NCBI GenBank assembly: GCA_030386875.1
Contig: CM059563.1
Coordinates: forward strand, 31,844,139 to 31,908,138
DNA: 64,000 nucleotides
Direction: 5' to 3'
Source of the DNA: Morinoia aosen
Lineage: Eukaryota; Arthropoda; Malacostraca; Amphipoda; Talitridae
How positions within the stretch are numbered: the stretch's first letter is position 1; each line of letters starts with the position of its first letter. The position numbers and the translations under genes were made by a program. The notes under the pieces are model-generated. The model was given only the letters and a program-made list of their open reading frames with translations. It searched no databases and was not told the DNA's origin. Shown here one piece after another: positions 26,035-36,853 of the stretch.

Positions 26035-26280
26035 AGAACTGTACTAGGTCTTAGAATAAAATATCTACAAAGAATCTATTCACTCCATAAAACCTTTCGG
26101 AGACCAGCTCCATCCTCAGTCATTCAGTAAAATTTGGTGAAATGGACAATGAATTTCAACTGTTCCTTTGAAAAACATTCAACTGAATGACTTACTAAGG
26201 ATGGAGCTAGTCTCCAAAAGGTTTTATAGAGTGAATAGATTCTTTGTGGATATTTTATTCTAAGACCTGGTACGGTTCTA
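26035..26280. mobile_element. Hairpin element nested in the hAT-like array (insertion 1)
   Basis: Arms of about 75 bp: ATTAGAACTGTACTAGGTCT ... GAATCTATTCACTCCATAAA pair with the inverted right arm ending GACCTGGTACGGTTCTAAT. The central 90 bp is a loop that itself contains TTCAACTGAATGA-like inverted pieces. No coding sequence. Confidence 0.7.
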
Positions 26281-26711
26281 ATGGATATTAATATATCTTA
26301 TGTGACCAAAAAGTCCATGCTGTTTTTTTGAATGTTTTTGTTACAAAAAAGTCATGACTAAAAAAGACGGCTATTAATATACTTTATTTCACCATAAACA
26401 ACCAAGCTGTTTTTTTGAAAAACATCATTTTTACAGAAAATCATGATTAAAAAATGTGGATATTAATATATTTTATGTGCCAAAAAAAACCTGCTGGTTT
26501 TTTTTAATCATGTTTTCTTTATCAAAAAAAATCATGACTAAAAACATGGATATTAATGACTTTTTGTGAAAGAAAACATGGTTTTTAAAATGTCGTTTTT
26601 TTGGTCAGATAAAATTTAATAACACTCATGTTTTTTGTAACAAATCTTTTTTTCAAAAAGCATGGTTTTTTGGTCACATAAAATATATTAATGTCCATGT
26701 TTTTTTCTACA

Positions 26712-26988
26712 GATTAGATTAGTCATTAGTTTTAGCCTCCCTACCCAGCAACAAATGCAACCCAAAGAGAGGAAGGAAGATTATGAAACAAGATCTAAGT
26801 TGAAGAAGACCGTAGTAGGTGCTGAAAAACAGGACAGCAGTGAACCAAAAAAGGTGGTCCTCAACATAACAAAAACATTTTATTCCAACAAAAAGGAGGC
26901 CTACCTAACTCTCAGCTTGGGCCCTCACATTGTCCCCCTGGGAGCGCTAGTTCCCATAGATACAATAATTGTATCCCCCTGAGGGGGT
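26712..26988 (-). mobile_element. SINE-like retroposon, copy 2, nested in the hAT-like array
   Basis: Full hairpin head (GATACAATAATTGTATC, CCCCCTGAGGGGG) identical to copy 1, TTTTAGCCTCCCTACCCAGC near the tail end, and a tail of GATTAGATTAG. Possible target duplication GTTTTTTCTACA / GTTTTTTTACAA. It lacks about 80 bp of the copy 1 interior. Its position dates it after the array. Confidence 0.7.
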
Positions 26989-27610
26989 GTTTTTTTACAA
27001 AGAAGTCGTGACCAAAAAATGAATAATATTAACTTTTTAATAAAAAACATGTTTTAAAAAAACAATGATATTTTTTGGTAACATAAAATATGGTAATATT
27101 TATGATTTTACGACACAATTTTTTATGAAAAATACATAAAATAAAACAGCATGGTTTTTTGGTTGCATAAAATATATTCATATCCAGGTTTTCTTATACA
27201 TCATTGTTTGTAAAAAAACATATTTTTTTAAAAAACAGCATGGGGTTTTTTAGGTCTCAAATATTTTTATATTTTTTTAGTCATAATTTTTTGGTACAAA
27301 AACCTTTTTTTGGTCTCATAAATATATTATTCATGTTTTTCAGTCATGATTTTTTAGTAAAAAACGTTTTTTTTTTAAAAACTGCATGGGGCTTTTAAGG
27401 TCACATAAAATATATTGTCTTTTAGTCATGATTCTTTGTAAAAAAACCAGCATGGTTATATTTGGTACCAGAAAATATATTAATATTCATTTTTATGAGT
27501 CAGAATTTTTTGTAAAGATTACATGTTTTTTAAAAAACAGCATATTTTTTTGGTCACTTGAAATATATTAATATCTATGGTTTTTAGTAATTTTTTTGGA
27601 ATGAAAACAT

Positions 27611-27903
27611 AAAAAAGAAACCATACAGTAAAAGTGGTGGCAGATAACCCATAATTACCTAGAGGAGTCTAAGAGGTACAGCAGGAGCCACAGAACTTAT
27701 ATTGGAGTCAAAATTCAGAGCTTAATATCTCTGGAAAGTCTGATTTTTTTGGTCACATAAAAATAAAATCAGACACAGTAGAGATAGAAAGCTCTGAATT
27801 TTGACTCCATCAACATAAGTCCTGTGGCTCCTGCTGTTCCTCTTAGACGCCTCTAGGTAATTGTGGGTTATCTGCCACCACTTTTACTGTATGGTTTCTT
27901 TTT
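27611..27903. mobile_element. Hairpin element nested in the hAT-like array (insertion 2)
   Basis: AAACCATACAGTAAAAGTGG at the left is perfectly mirrored by CCACTTTTACTGTATGGTTT at the right. Arms of about 120 bp pair with few mismatches and surround a short fragment with a GGTCACATAAAA array unit, so the loop may contain original array sequence. Confidence 0.75.
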
Positions 27904-28105
27904 GATGTTTTTATAACAATAAAATGACTAAAAAACATGGATATTAATATATTTTAGGTGTCCCAAAAAAAACCCAGACATATACTCAACAAAATTTAGG
28001 GTTGCAAAAAAAAAACAAAAAAAAACACATAAAAAACATGTTTTTTTTTTGAAAAAAAAAACGCTATCAAATAAAACCGTTTTTTTTTGCATCACTAAGA
28101 CCAAC

Positions 28106-29394
28106 AAAACAAAATCCAGATATTTCTAGTTTGTGTCTAATGCGTACTGTCTGGTGCTAGCAGCTGCATTCAAATCCACCCTCTTCCCCTCCCTCATTTC
28201 CCCCTCTCACAAAGCACAGAACATTCTGAACCTTTGTTAGCTCAAACTAAGGATTTCTCTATTGATTAGAGCAATAAAACCACTAAAAAGCACATTCAGG
28301 GGCATGGCACATGCACTTGCTTGTCAGTGCTGGCTGCTAATCGGACCCCTACCCCTTTCCCAGCCCCATTTCTTCCACTTACAATGCTCAGATCGTTCTG
28401 CAAATATGACAGCTTGTGAAGTAAGCATATATCTAGCAAATAAAGTAATAAGAAGAAAACCAGGAATCTTCCTGATTCTGGGTATACGCCCCCTCAAGTG
28501 TGAACCTGAAGAAAACTGTTTCAAATTTCAGCTTACCATTTCATGTATTGCAACTTGTAAAGAGCAAAGTAGCATGCTGACAATTTCATACTCTATGTTA
28601 TACTGTTATAAAGCTTAACACATTTAGTGTACAAGCAATGTTGATATTCAAGATGTGTAATATGTTGATGCTGCTAAGTCCAAGCCACAGACAATCTTGG
28701 TAAATGTTTGATCATGTTGTTAACATAGGTTACAGCTCAACGCAAGTGACACAGAAGATTGCAACTAAGTAGCCAACCCGCACTAAATGTGATAGGTTGT
28801 GCACGAGAGGAAAAGTGCAAAATGGCTTTGCAACAAACCAGAATACCAAAAATTAATTGCATATTACCATCAACCTCAAAAACAAGCAAAGAAAGTGACA
28901 GAAATGAACAAAGTTTTGAGAAAAGTAACAAAAATCCCAACAAAATGGCAGCTCCTGGGCTTCACCCACTTATGAATGGACTTTATTTTAAAATTAAATC
29001 AAGAGTGGCAGATATAAATGTGTTTGCATCTGTTTTTTGTATAATGGGAAGTTGTCAGCATGCAGGAATGTCAAAACAAATCTCTATGAACATTTGAAGA
29101 TAAGTTTGGCACATATGTTATGAATCATGAAATATGGGCCAAAATTACTCTCAAGTGTTGAAAAAGATTTGCTGTGACATTCATGACTATGGTTCTCATT
29201 TCAATTATCATGTGGGTTATGTCACCATTTTTTTGGGGTTTACTATAGGGTAAAAAAAATACAGCAATATTGTATGACACCAATTGATTTGCAGCGCAAA
29301 CTCAAAAATGCTCATAAATATTCTGTACATTCTCAAGTACTTTTAAACTATAAACTTAGTACTCTAGGACTTTCAAAGGATTTGCTGTCCAGTT
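28106..29394. other. Unassigned spacer
   Basis: No gene recognised; an open stretch of about 118 codons at 28262-28618 has no recognisable features. The first part (TTTCCCCCTCTCACAAAGCA at about 28197) repeats the sequence on the left of the hAT-like element (TTTCCCCCTCTCACGAAGCA at about 25280). Confidence 0.5.
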
Positions 29395-29600
29395 CTGGAA
29401 ACAGAAAGTTAAGAAGGAAGGCTATGAAATGAGATAAATGTTGAATAAGAAAGTTAGAGGTACTGAAAAAACATCAGTAAACAAAAAAGATGGTCATAAG
29501 TCTAACAAAATGCCTACCCAACTCTCAGCTTGAAACCACTTATTTTCATCTGAGAGTGCTAATTTCTACAGAAACAATAGTTGTATGCCCTCGAGAGGCC
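29395..29600 (-). mobile_element. SINE-like family, diverged copy 3
   Basis: GAAACAGAAAGTTAAGAAGG, then ACTCTCAGCTTG and AACAATAGTTGTATGCCCTC follow the order of the family. The CCCTCGAGAGG head is a mutated version of the conserved hairpin. Confidence 0.6.
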
Positions 29601-29621
29601 TTGGAATAGGTTGACTGCATG

Positions 29622-29960
29622 TAGATAAGATTAGATGTTAGCTTAAACCTTCCTAATCATAACAAGAGCATTCTGAAGATAGGAAGGAGGAGAGCACCAT
29701 AAAGGATGGAATTAAGGGACTGTAAAATCTGTGCACAAGGTGCAGAGAAATGATAAGTTGAGAAAGAAGTTTATGAAACAAGATAAAAGTTAGAGAAAAA
29801 GTAATACACGCTAGAAAACAGAACAGCAGTGAATAGAAAAAAGCGGGTCTGTACCAAAACAAAAAATTTAACATTATTCTAACATGAGAAAGGCCTATCT
29901 AACCTTTAGCTAGGGATCTCATATATTCTCTCTAGGTGTTAATTCCCATTTATTAAAAGC
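29622..29960 (-). mobile_element. SINE-like family, diverged copy 4
   Basis: Starts (on the tail side) with GATTAGATGTTAGCTTAAAC, contains AGATAGGAAGGAGGAGAGCA and ends GGTGTTAATTCCCATTTATT. Long form, like copy 1, retaining the region missing in copy 2. Head hairpin decayed. Confidence 0.6.
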
Positions 29961-30136
29961 ATTACTTGCAGAAGATCACTATTTTGCTACATTCAAGTAA
30001 ATCATTAAAAATCAAAATATGCTAAAATGAAATATTTTTTCCATGAACAAAATTTGCTTAACCCTATAGAGGCTCAGCACTGGTACAAAATTAGCCAATA
30101 TGCATACATCCTGACATAGGGTTATATTTCTTTTAA

Positions 30137-30712
30137 CAAAATGTAAATCTGAAGGAGAGGGCAGTAAATCTGAAGGAAAGCACAGTAATCGATTTTGTAA
30201 ATTTCTATGCCTAACAATAGCTAAATAGATCAAAATAAACAAGTTTTCATCCATGCACTTTTTGTCTGAAATGAGTTTTTTATTAGTTTTAGAGGCAAAT
30301 GACTTACCGCAACTTCAGTGTTTGAAGCGGCAAGTAATTCAAGGAGCGCGTCGGACAGCAACACTGCAATGCACTCTCGCTTCCAGCGTGCTCGTCATCA
30401 AAGACGAAACCAAACCTACCACTATATCTTGTTAAATACTTATTTGAGGAAAAAAGAGTACAGAAGAAAAGTCGTTGATTTCGATGTTATTACCATGATT
30501 CAAGCAACAAAAATTCAGAAACCTATGAGTAGCCGTTTATTTGAGCGCATATGTCATCAAAGACGAAACTAAACATACCGCTATAACTCGTAATATAATC
30601 ATTTCAGACGGAAAGTTCATAGAAGAAAACTTGTTTATTTTGATTCAATTAATTAGGTTTAGGCACGGAAAAGTGGAAAATCGATTACTGTCATATCCTT
30701 CAGATTTACCGA
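30137..30712. mobile_element. TIR element, family C, copy 1
   Basis: Ends share GTAAATCTGAAGGA ... CAGTAATCGATTTT in inverted orientation, with an inner conserved stretch (GAAGAAAACTTGTTTATTTT) on both sides. Internal segments (TTTGAAGCGGCAAGTAATTC, GTCATCAAAGACGAAACCAA) match the element at 38065-38616, which lies in the opposite orientation. No coding capacity. Confidence 0.6.
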
Positions 30713-31032
30713 ACGTTTTACATGAATGACATTCTGCTCGCTGATGCATTATTTTCAAATTATTCAACTTTGAAGTTGGGATGACGTCAACACAATTGCG
30801 GGCGTTACCCTAATGGGTGGATTTGAACCTTTATTTATAATTTTCACTAGAAGAACTGTGGCCCTCTCTCACGACCCAACCTGTTTACGTTTGTGATAGG
30901 GGGGTTAGCTTCTGTTATTAATTAAATTCCGCTTGGCGCGCTTGCTTCCTTTGGCACGCGAAAGCCAACTTCAAAGTTGAATAATTAAAAAAAAACGCAT
31001 CAGCGAGCAGAATGTCATTCTTGTAAAACGTT
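30712..31032. mobile_element. Foldback element with 70-bp arms
   Basis: AACGTTTTACATGAATGACA ... TTCTGCTCGCTGATGC ... AATTATTCAACTTTGAAGTT at the left is mirrored at 30964-31032 with one or two changes. The 180-bp centre is GC-richer. It abuts the family C element. Confidence 0.7.
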
Positions 31033-31494
31033 CTTAACATATTGGCCGCGATTGCTGATTTGGTAGGTTTGGCATGTGGCCAACAAGTTCAGTGCCCGGG
31101 AAGAGAGCGAGTTAAAATGTGTGCAGCTCCACAGAGGTTAGTTTTTGCATTTTATAAAGTAAAATTAGTGACACTATTTGGTACACTTCACTCATAGATG
31201 ATATTGGTTATTATTCCTTGCAATGTGCACCAGGTAGAGCCACGCTTGTTATGGCCCATAGTGGCACACATCGGCTGAAGTAATCACTTCTATTACTATG
31301 AGCGATGTGCGCCAAGTGGAGCCACGCTTGTAGTGGTTCATAGTGACACACTTTACCTGAAGGAATCATTCCTGTTACTGTGAATGCTGTGCACCACTTA
31401 TAAGCAATAAATGAAGAGTTTTACATTCAGGTTTTACCATTCTGTATAAGATTGTGCTTACTTAAATTGCTTAAGCACATATATTTACAGTTCT

Positions 31495-32330
31495 AATAGC
31501 AGCAATGAAGAACCTACTGGAGAAGCATCTGAGACTGAAGATGAAATAATACAGAATGAACGCAATGAAGAAAATGCAGCTAACGCGTGGACTGCTGTTG
31601 GTACAACACCAAGGCAATATCATTTCAGGGAAAAGATTACTTTAGACGAAAACCATACCCAACTGGTCAAAAAACTAGCAAATACCATTTGACATTTGTA
31701 AGCTTTAAGTAATTAGGAAATTTATAGGTCAAATAGTATCAGAAGCAAATAATTACACTGATCAAGTTCTGCAAAACGCGAAGATTACCAGCAGATCTCG
31801 ACTGAAATGCTGAACTCCCATAAGTGCTGATGAAATGCTGATATTATTGGGGTTGAAAATTGCAATGGGATTAGTACATCAGACAAAGCTGGAGCTCTAC
31901 TAGTGCAAAAAGATAATTTTCGACTGTATCCATTTGTTTTCCAATTTTTTAATATCAATTTTTTAATATCAATTTTTTGACTAAACATTCGATTAGGCTT
32001 CATAAAATCGAACCACTCATGAAGAATTTCACTGAAAGCTACAAGTCAACATGTACACCAGGATTGTAACTTGTGGTTCATGGGTCGATTATTGCATTTC
32101 AAGGCCTACAGAGTCAAGTTTCGACAATTTATTCTAGGCAAGACACAAGAATAGAGTAAAGCTGTTTGAACTTTGCTCAGCTAGTTAATGCCTATAGCTG
32201 GAACTTTTGCTTATTTTCTGGAAACATGGAAAGGGAATAGGTACCAAATCAGTTGTTTTGCAGCTACTGCAACGACTGTGATGGAAAACCATACTTGAGC
32301 GTCAATTGATTTGGAATCACATATGAAACA
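31495..32330 (+). pseudogene. piggyBac-like transposase pseudogene
   Basis: Plus-strand fragments in transposase order: an acidic N-terminal stretch (GEASETEDEIIQNERNEENA), then EANNYTDQVLQNAKITSRSR, then ISADEMLILLGLKIAMGLVH followed by QTKLELY (the conserved 'EM..FLGL...MG' block), then KIEPLMKNFTESYKSTCTPG and GSIIAFQG (the block that normally holds the second catalytic Asp, not preserved). Many stops and frameshifts separate these pieces and the C-terminal part is missing. Family identity is clear from the order of motifs; activity is lost. Confidence 0.7.
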
Positions 32331-32689
32331 TAATATTGATTGCAAAGTAAACTATAGCTTATCTTAGTTATTTAACTGGTATCAAAATATTTCATTTTTT
32401 TCTCTTTATATTGAAAGATACTTATGCTTTCCTCTAGCCAAGGAACGCGAGTATTTTACCTTTTGCTTATAATTACGGATAAATCTAATTCTACTATTTA
32501 ACAGTATATTTAAATGCTTCTCCTAACAATTTTTACAAGTTGTGGCATTAAATTTGGGAATATGAAGGAGTATTATGATTTTCTAAAAAATGTTTTTTGT
32601 TCAAGTGTACCACATATGTACATATCACGATGTTGGAAAGTTCAGCATGTCCCAATATGGTACACATCGCGGCCAATGTGTTAAATGGG

Positions 32690-32846
32690 TTCCTTTAGTG
32701 ATTCTTTGGAATAAAATTGTTATTTTCCGTGATCGCATTACACTTAACATCGACAAAAACTTGTTTATTTCGATTAAAACATTTATGTTATGGCACCGAA
32801 AAGTGGGAAATTGATTACTGTCCTTTCTTTCAGATTTACCGTTTTG
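32690..32846. mobile_element. TIR element, family C, one end only
   Basis: Contains AACATCGACAAAAACTTGTT, GGCACCGAAAAGTGGGAAAT and TGATTACTGTCC ... CAGATTTACC, the terminal part of family C. The other end is absent. Confidence 0.5.
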
Positions 32847-33219
32847 CACTTAATCGCTATCTACCATGACGAAAAGAGCTGCCAGTCCAGTCACATTTAC
32901 TCTTAAGATTTGAACTTCGGTCACTGGTTTACTAGCACAATGCATAGCATCTGAGAGGATACGACATAGAGAAAGGAACTACACCGGACTAGGTCCCTGA
33001 GAAAAATATTAATTTACGGCTATAAATTATTTTATTGGGTAAACAAAAAAGTCTTCTTCGCATTAGGTTATCGCTAAGGCTTCCTCAAAAACCAAACCAA
33101 CGCCGCTGAGTTACTTAGTTTAGATTCGGCGCATCTCCATCCTTGGGAATTAGCGCCCACTCTCCGCCAGTTGCGTCTTCAGATTTTGCTCAGCAGGTGA
33201 GTATCTTGAAAGAATTTGA

Positions 33220-36200
33220 TCACCAAATTTGGCACAAAGATGGGGAGAGTAGAGAGGCTAGGCTGAACGGCTGGGACTCGGCGTGGCATGCTCTTCTTAG
33301 CAAGACACGGAATGGTTTATGAGCTGAGCAGACTATGAAGATGTGCTCCAGAGTTATGGCAGTTTGACAGTTGGAGCAAAGAGGACGAGGGGAGTTATTG
33401 AAGAAGTGCCCATGAGTTAGGTAACATGTCTTCAGTTGGAGGAGCGTGAAGATGGTTTGATTGAAAGGGGTGAGGTTTGAGGGGATTGATGAGCCCAAAT
33501 GAGGTTTGAAGTTAGTTATGAAATGAGGCTGAGCTGACCAGCTTCTCTGCCATGCCTGGTCATAGTGTTTAATGAATTTGCTTTTGAGTTCATATTTACT
33601 GGGTGGGAGTTCTACCATGATTGTCAGGTCGTTTGATTCTCGTACAAGTCTATCTGCGGCTTCATTGCCTGCAATGCCAACATGGCTAGGGAGCCATTCT
33701 ATGATAATTTTATTTGAGCTGATGGAACAAACAGTTTTACTATCCAGGTGATCAAGTAATGGTTCGGAGGGTTGCCAGAGTTCAGTGCCGAGATGCAGCC
33801 AAGAGAGTCTGTAAAAATTACAAAAGAGCCTGGCAGCTCTGATATATATCTGCAGGCGATGTAGATTGCATACAGCTCTGCTGTGTATATTGTAGAGTGA
33901 GGTGGGAGTTTTGCTTTTATGTTGAAGTTTGATGAGTATACTCCACAGGCAGAGCTGTTATCCATAGTTGAGCCATCTGTGAACACCTGAGTTCTATGTA
34001 GGTATAAGCAAGTGGTCAGATCCTTAAAAGTCTGTTGCCAGTGGATGTCAGTCAGAGCTGATTTAGGGAACAGTGATAAAGAAGAGCGGGTAGGAATTCT
34101 GGGTGGGAGATATTGTGCTGTCATGGGGACTGTTGCTACGGTTGAAAATTCCAGGCCAAGGTCGTTGAATTCACAAAAGGCTCGTCCAGCAAAAGGGAGA
34201 GGAAAAGGCAAATTATCGTATAGGGCAAATGGATAGTAGTTGAGGAGATTTCAAACTGGATGTCTAGGGATGCCAAGTACTCTTGAGCAGTAAGAAACAA
34301 GTAATAATTTCCGGCGAACATGCCGAGGACACAAGCTAGCTTCAGCCTCGAGTTTGGCTGTGGGTGTGCACCGGAGAGCACCTAGCATTATGCGAGCACC
34401 TGCAAATTGAATACGGTCCAGTTTAACCAAATGTGATGAAGCAGCTGTGGAGTAAAGGAAGGAGGCAGAGTCTAGTTTTGATCGGATAAGCGATATATAG
34501 AGGAGGCGAAGGGTTGAGTAGTCAGCACCCCAACCACGGGAAGCAACAACAGTCATTAAGCGAAGATCTGATTGACAGCGAGTTACCAAGTTGGATATGT
34601 GGCGGCTCCATGTTAGGTGTTGATCAAAGATGAGTCCTAAAAAGCGTACCAAGTTGACAAAATTGATGGGTGTGCGGTTAAGTGTTAGAGAGTCTATATG
34701 TTGTTTGGTCTGTGCCTGGTAAAAATAACACTAGAAGTTTTCCTTGCAGATATTTGCAATCCCCATTTGTGGCTCCAGTTTTCTATTTGTTTAAGGGAGT
34801 TTTGCATGAGATTCAGAGCTTCATTAAGATTTTCATGTTTGATCCAGAGGGCTGCATCATCTGCATAAAGGGAGTGTTGCATGTTGGTTGGGAGGGAAGT
34901 AAGCAAGTCATTTATGAAGATGGTGAAAATTGTTGGGCTAATGACTGAGCCTTGGGGAACTCCTGCTAAGATGGGAAAGGGCCTTGATTGAGCGTTGTTT
35001 ACCCTTACTTTTATAGTGCGAAGCCTAATGAAATTTGATATGAAGGTGGCAATGTTGCCATGTAGACCTATTTTTTGCAGTTTAAGGAGTATGCCATGGT
35101 GCCATACAGTGTCAAATGCTTTATTTATATCTAAGAAGACTGCTAGGCAGTATCCATTACTGAAAAAGGACTCTCGGATGGAGTTTTCGAGTCTGCTGAG
35201 TGCGTCTAGAGTGCTGTGTGAGTTTCTGAAGCCGCTCTGTGATGGATCAAAAAAGCTGCAGCGTTCAAGTATGGCCTGTAGTCTATAGTTGATCATTTTT
35301 TCAATTATTTTGCACAAACAGTTTGTAAGTGCTATTGGGCGATATGATTTTGCATGTGTAGAGGGTTTAGCCGGCTTAAGTATAGGAACAATAATGGATT
35401 CTCTCCACTGGTGAGGGAAGCTGGTGAAGGAAGTTGTAGAAATTTAATAATGTTTCCAGTTGTTTGTCAGTGAAGTGCTGCAGGAATGCAAATGGGATGG
35501 TATCAGCACCAGGAGAATGTGAAGTAGATGACTTCAAGGCACGCTTGAGTTTGTGGGATTCAAACGGCTGGTTGTACCATGGGGTGTTATGGTGAGGAAA
35601 TTGGGGCGGGTTAATGGCAATTGTGCTTTGACGCCTAGTGAATATAGGATCATTAGAGGTCGAATTACTTTGTTGTGAGAAGTGATGAGCCAGTTCATTT
35701 GCTACTTTGTGCTGGTGTGCTATTATTATGTTGTCTTTTTTCAGTACTATGGTTTTTTGCATGTTGTGACTGGAGATGGCTTTTACTTTTTTCCATATAG
35801 TTGTGTTGCTTGTACTGGTGTTCAGGCTGGAAAGAAATGTTTCCCAGCTAGACTTACGTGCTTCTTTAACTGCGTGTTTGAACTTTGCTTGAGCTTTTTT
35901 GTATGCAATCCATAATTCCTGATTGCCTCTGTGGTTTTTGTAGCGAGAGAGTGCTCTGTCTTTTTTCCTGTGAGTTTAGTGCACTTTTGATTCCACCAGC
36001 AGAGAGCTCTATTGGTGGGCTTAGGTTTGGTTTTGGATATGCGTTGGTTGGCTGATTTTAAAATGGCATGAGTTATAGCTCCACATGCTTGTGTTGGTGA
36101 GAGAAATATAGTGGGCAACTTTAAGCAAGCTTGGAATTGAGACCAGTTGGCAGACTGTAGATGCCACCTCTGTAGGGAGTCAGTGACATGAGGTTGGAAA

Positions 36201-36853
36201 GTGGCTATTATTAGAGGGAAGTGGTCACTAGTGCTGGGGTTTGAGTATGGTTGCCAGGAAAATAAGGGAGCATTATTGGAGGAAATTATCGTCAGGTCAA
36301 TATGACTATAAGAGCCCCTCTAAGACAAGAAGGTGGGCTCAGAATTATTTAGTATGAAGAGGTCGTTGTGCATAACCCATTGATGTATGAGGGTGCCACG
36401 ACTGTCTTCTGACGGTGAGCCCCAGGTAGGGTGATGGGCATTAGAATCCATGCAGATAATAAAAGGTGGAGGAAGTTGTGAATAGAGGAGTGGAGGTTCA
36501 GAAATCAGTACTGAATTAGGAAGGTTAGGAGGAATGTACAATGAGCAGATAGAGACTGTGAATTGGGAAAGAGAGACTCTGCTTGCACAGGCTTCTAGGG
36601 AGCACATTATTGGTATGATAACATGAGGAATAGAGTTTTTTACCAGTACTGCAGTACCCCCTCTACTGCCACATGCCCTTTCGTAGCTGGCAATGGGTTG
36701 GCTGAAAGCTTTCAAACTGATTGTATTGGATTTTGCCATTGTTTCCTGTTGACAGAGTATGCTGGGCTGGACCTCTGTTATAAGTTGTTGCAGGTAGGGC
36801 CAGCGTGAAAAGAATGATCTAACATTCCAATGAATAATACTAAAGTTTAACAT
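33220..36853 (-). pseudogene. LINE-1 ORF2 (EN-RT-RNase H), broken
   Basis: Starts at ATG 36853 (MLNFSIIHWNVRSFF). The endonuclease shows CQQETM, MDSNAHHPTWG (normally GDFNAHH) and, after a stop, SDHFPLI. The reverse transcriptase spans about 35760-34690 with GVPQGSVISP and YADDAALW at about 34860. RNase H at about 34100-33690 shows FTDGSTM, AELYAIYIA, FTDSLG and, in another frame, AGNEAADRLV. A final Cys/His cluster (CSNCQTAITLEHIFIVC) lies at about 33370. Frame changes near 36310, 35800, 35380, 34680, 34230 and 33680 show long decay. Confidence 0.8.

Larger units (their letters stand above)
25364..28097. mobile_element. hAT-like non-autonomous composite element with 8-bp target duplication
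   Basis: Exact 8-bp repeats AGACCAAC lie at 25356-25363 and 28098-28105. The ends are TAGAGATGTGACTC and, on the other strand, TAGTGATGCAAAAA: imperfect inverted termini of the TAGxGATG type found in hAT elements, which make 8-bp duplications. The interior is an extremely T/A-rich array built on a unit containing CATGGATATTAATATATTTT, ATGTGACCAAAAAA and CATGCTGTTTTTTT. Units run forward up to about 26570 and in reverse from about 26575 to 27600, then become mixed. Three younger insertions sit inside (26035-26280, 26712-26988, 27611-27903). No transposase is present. Confidence 0.7.

Noticed and set aside
26755..26982. 75-codon plus-strand open frame
   Set aside because: It lies wholly within SINE-like copy 2, and equivalent frames are broken in the other copies.
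28262..28618. 118-codon plus-strand open frame
   Set aside because: No domain, no codon bias that I can see, no splice or promoter context; plausible as chance.
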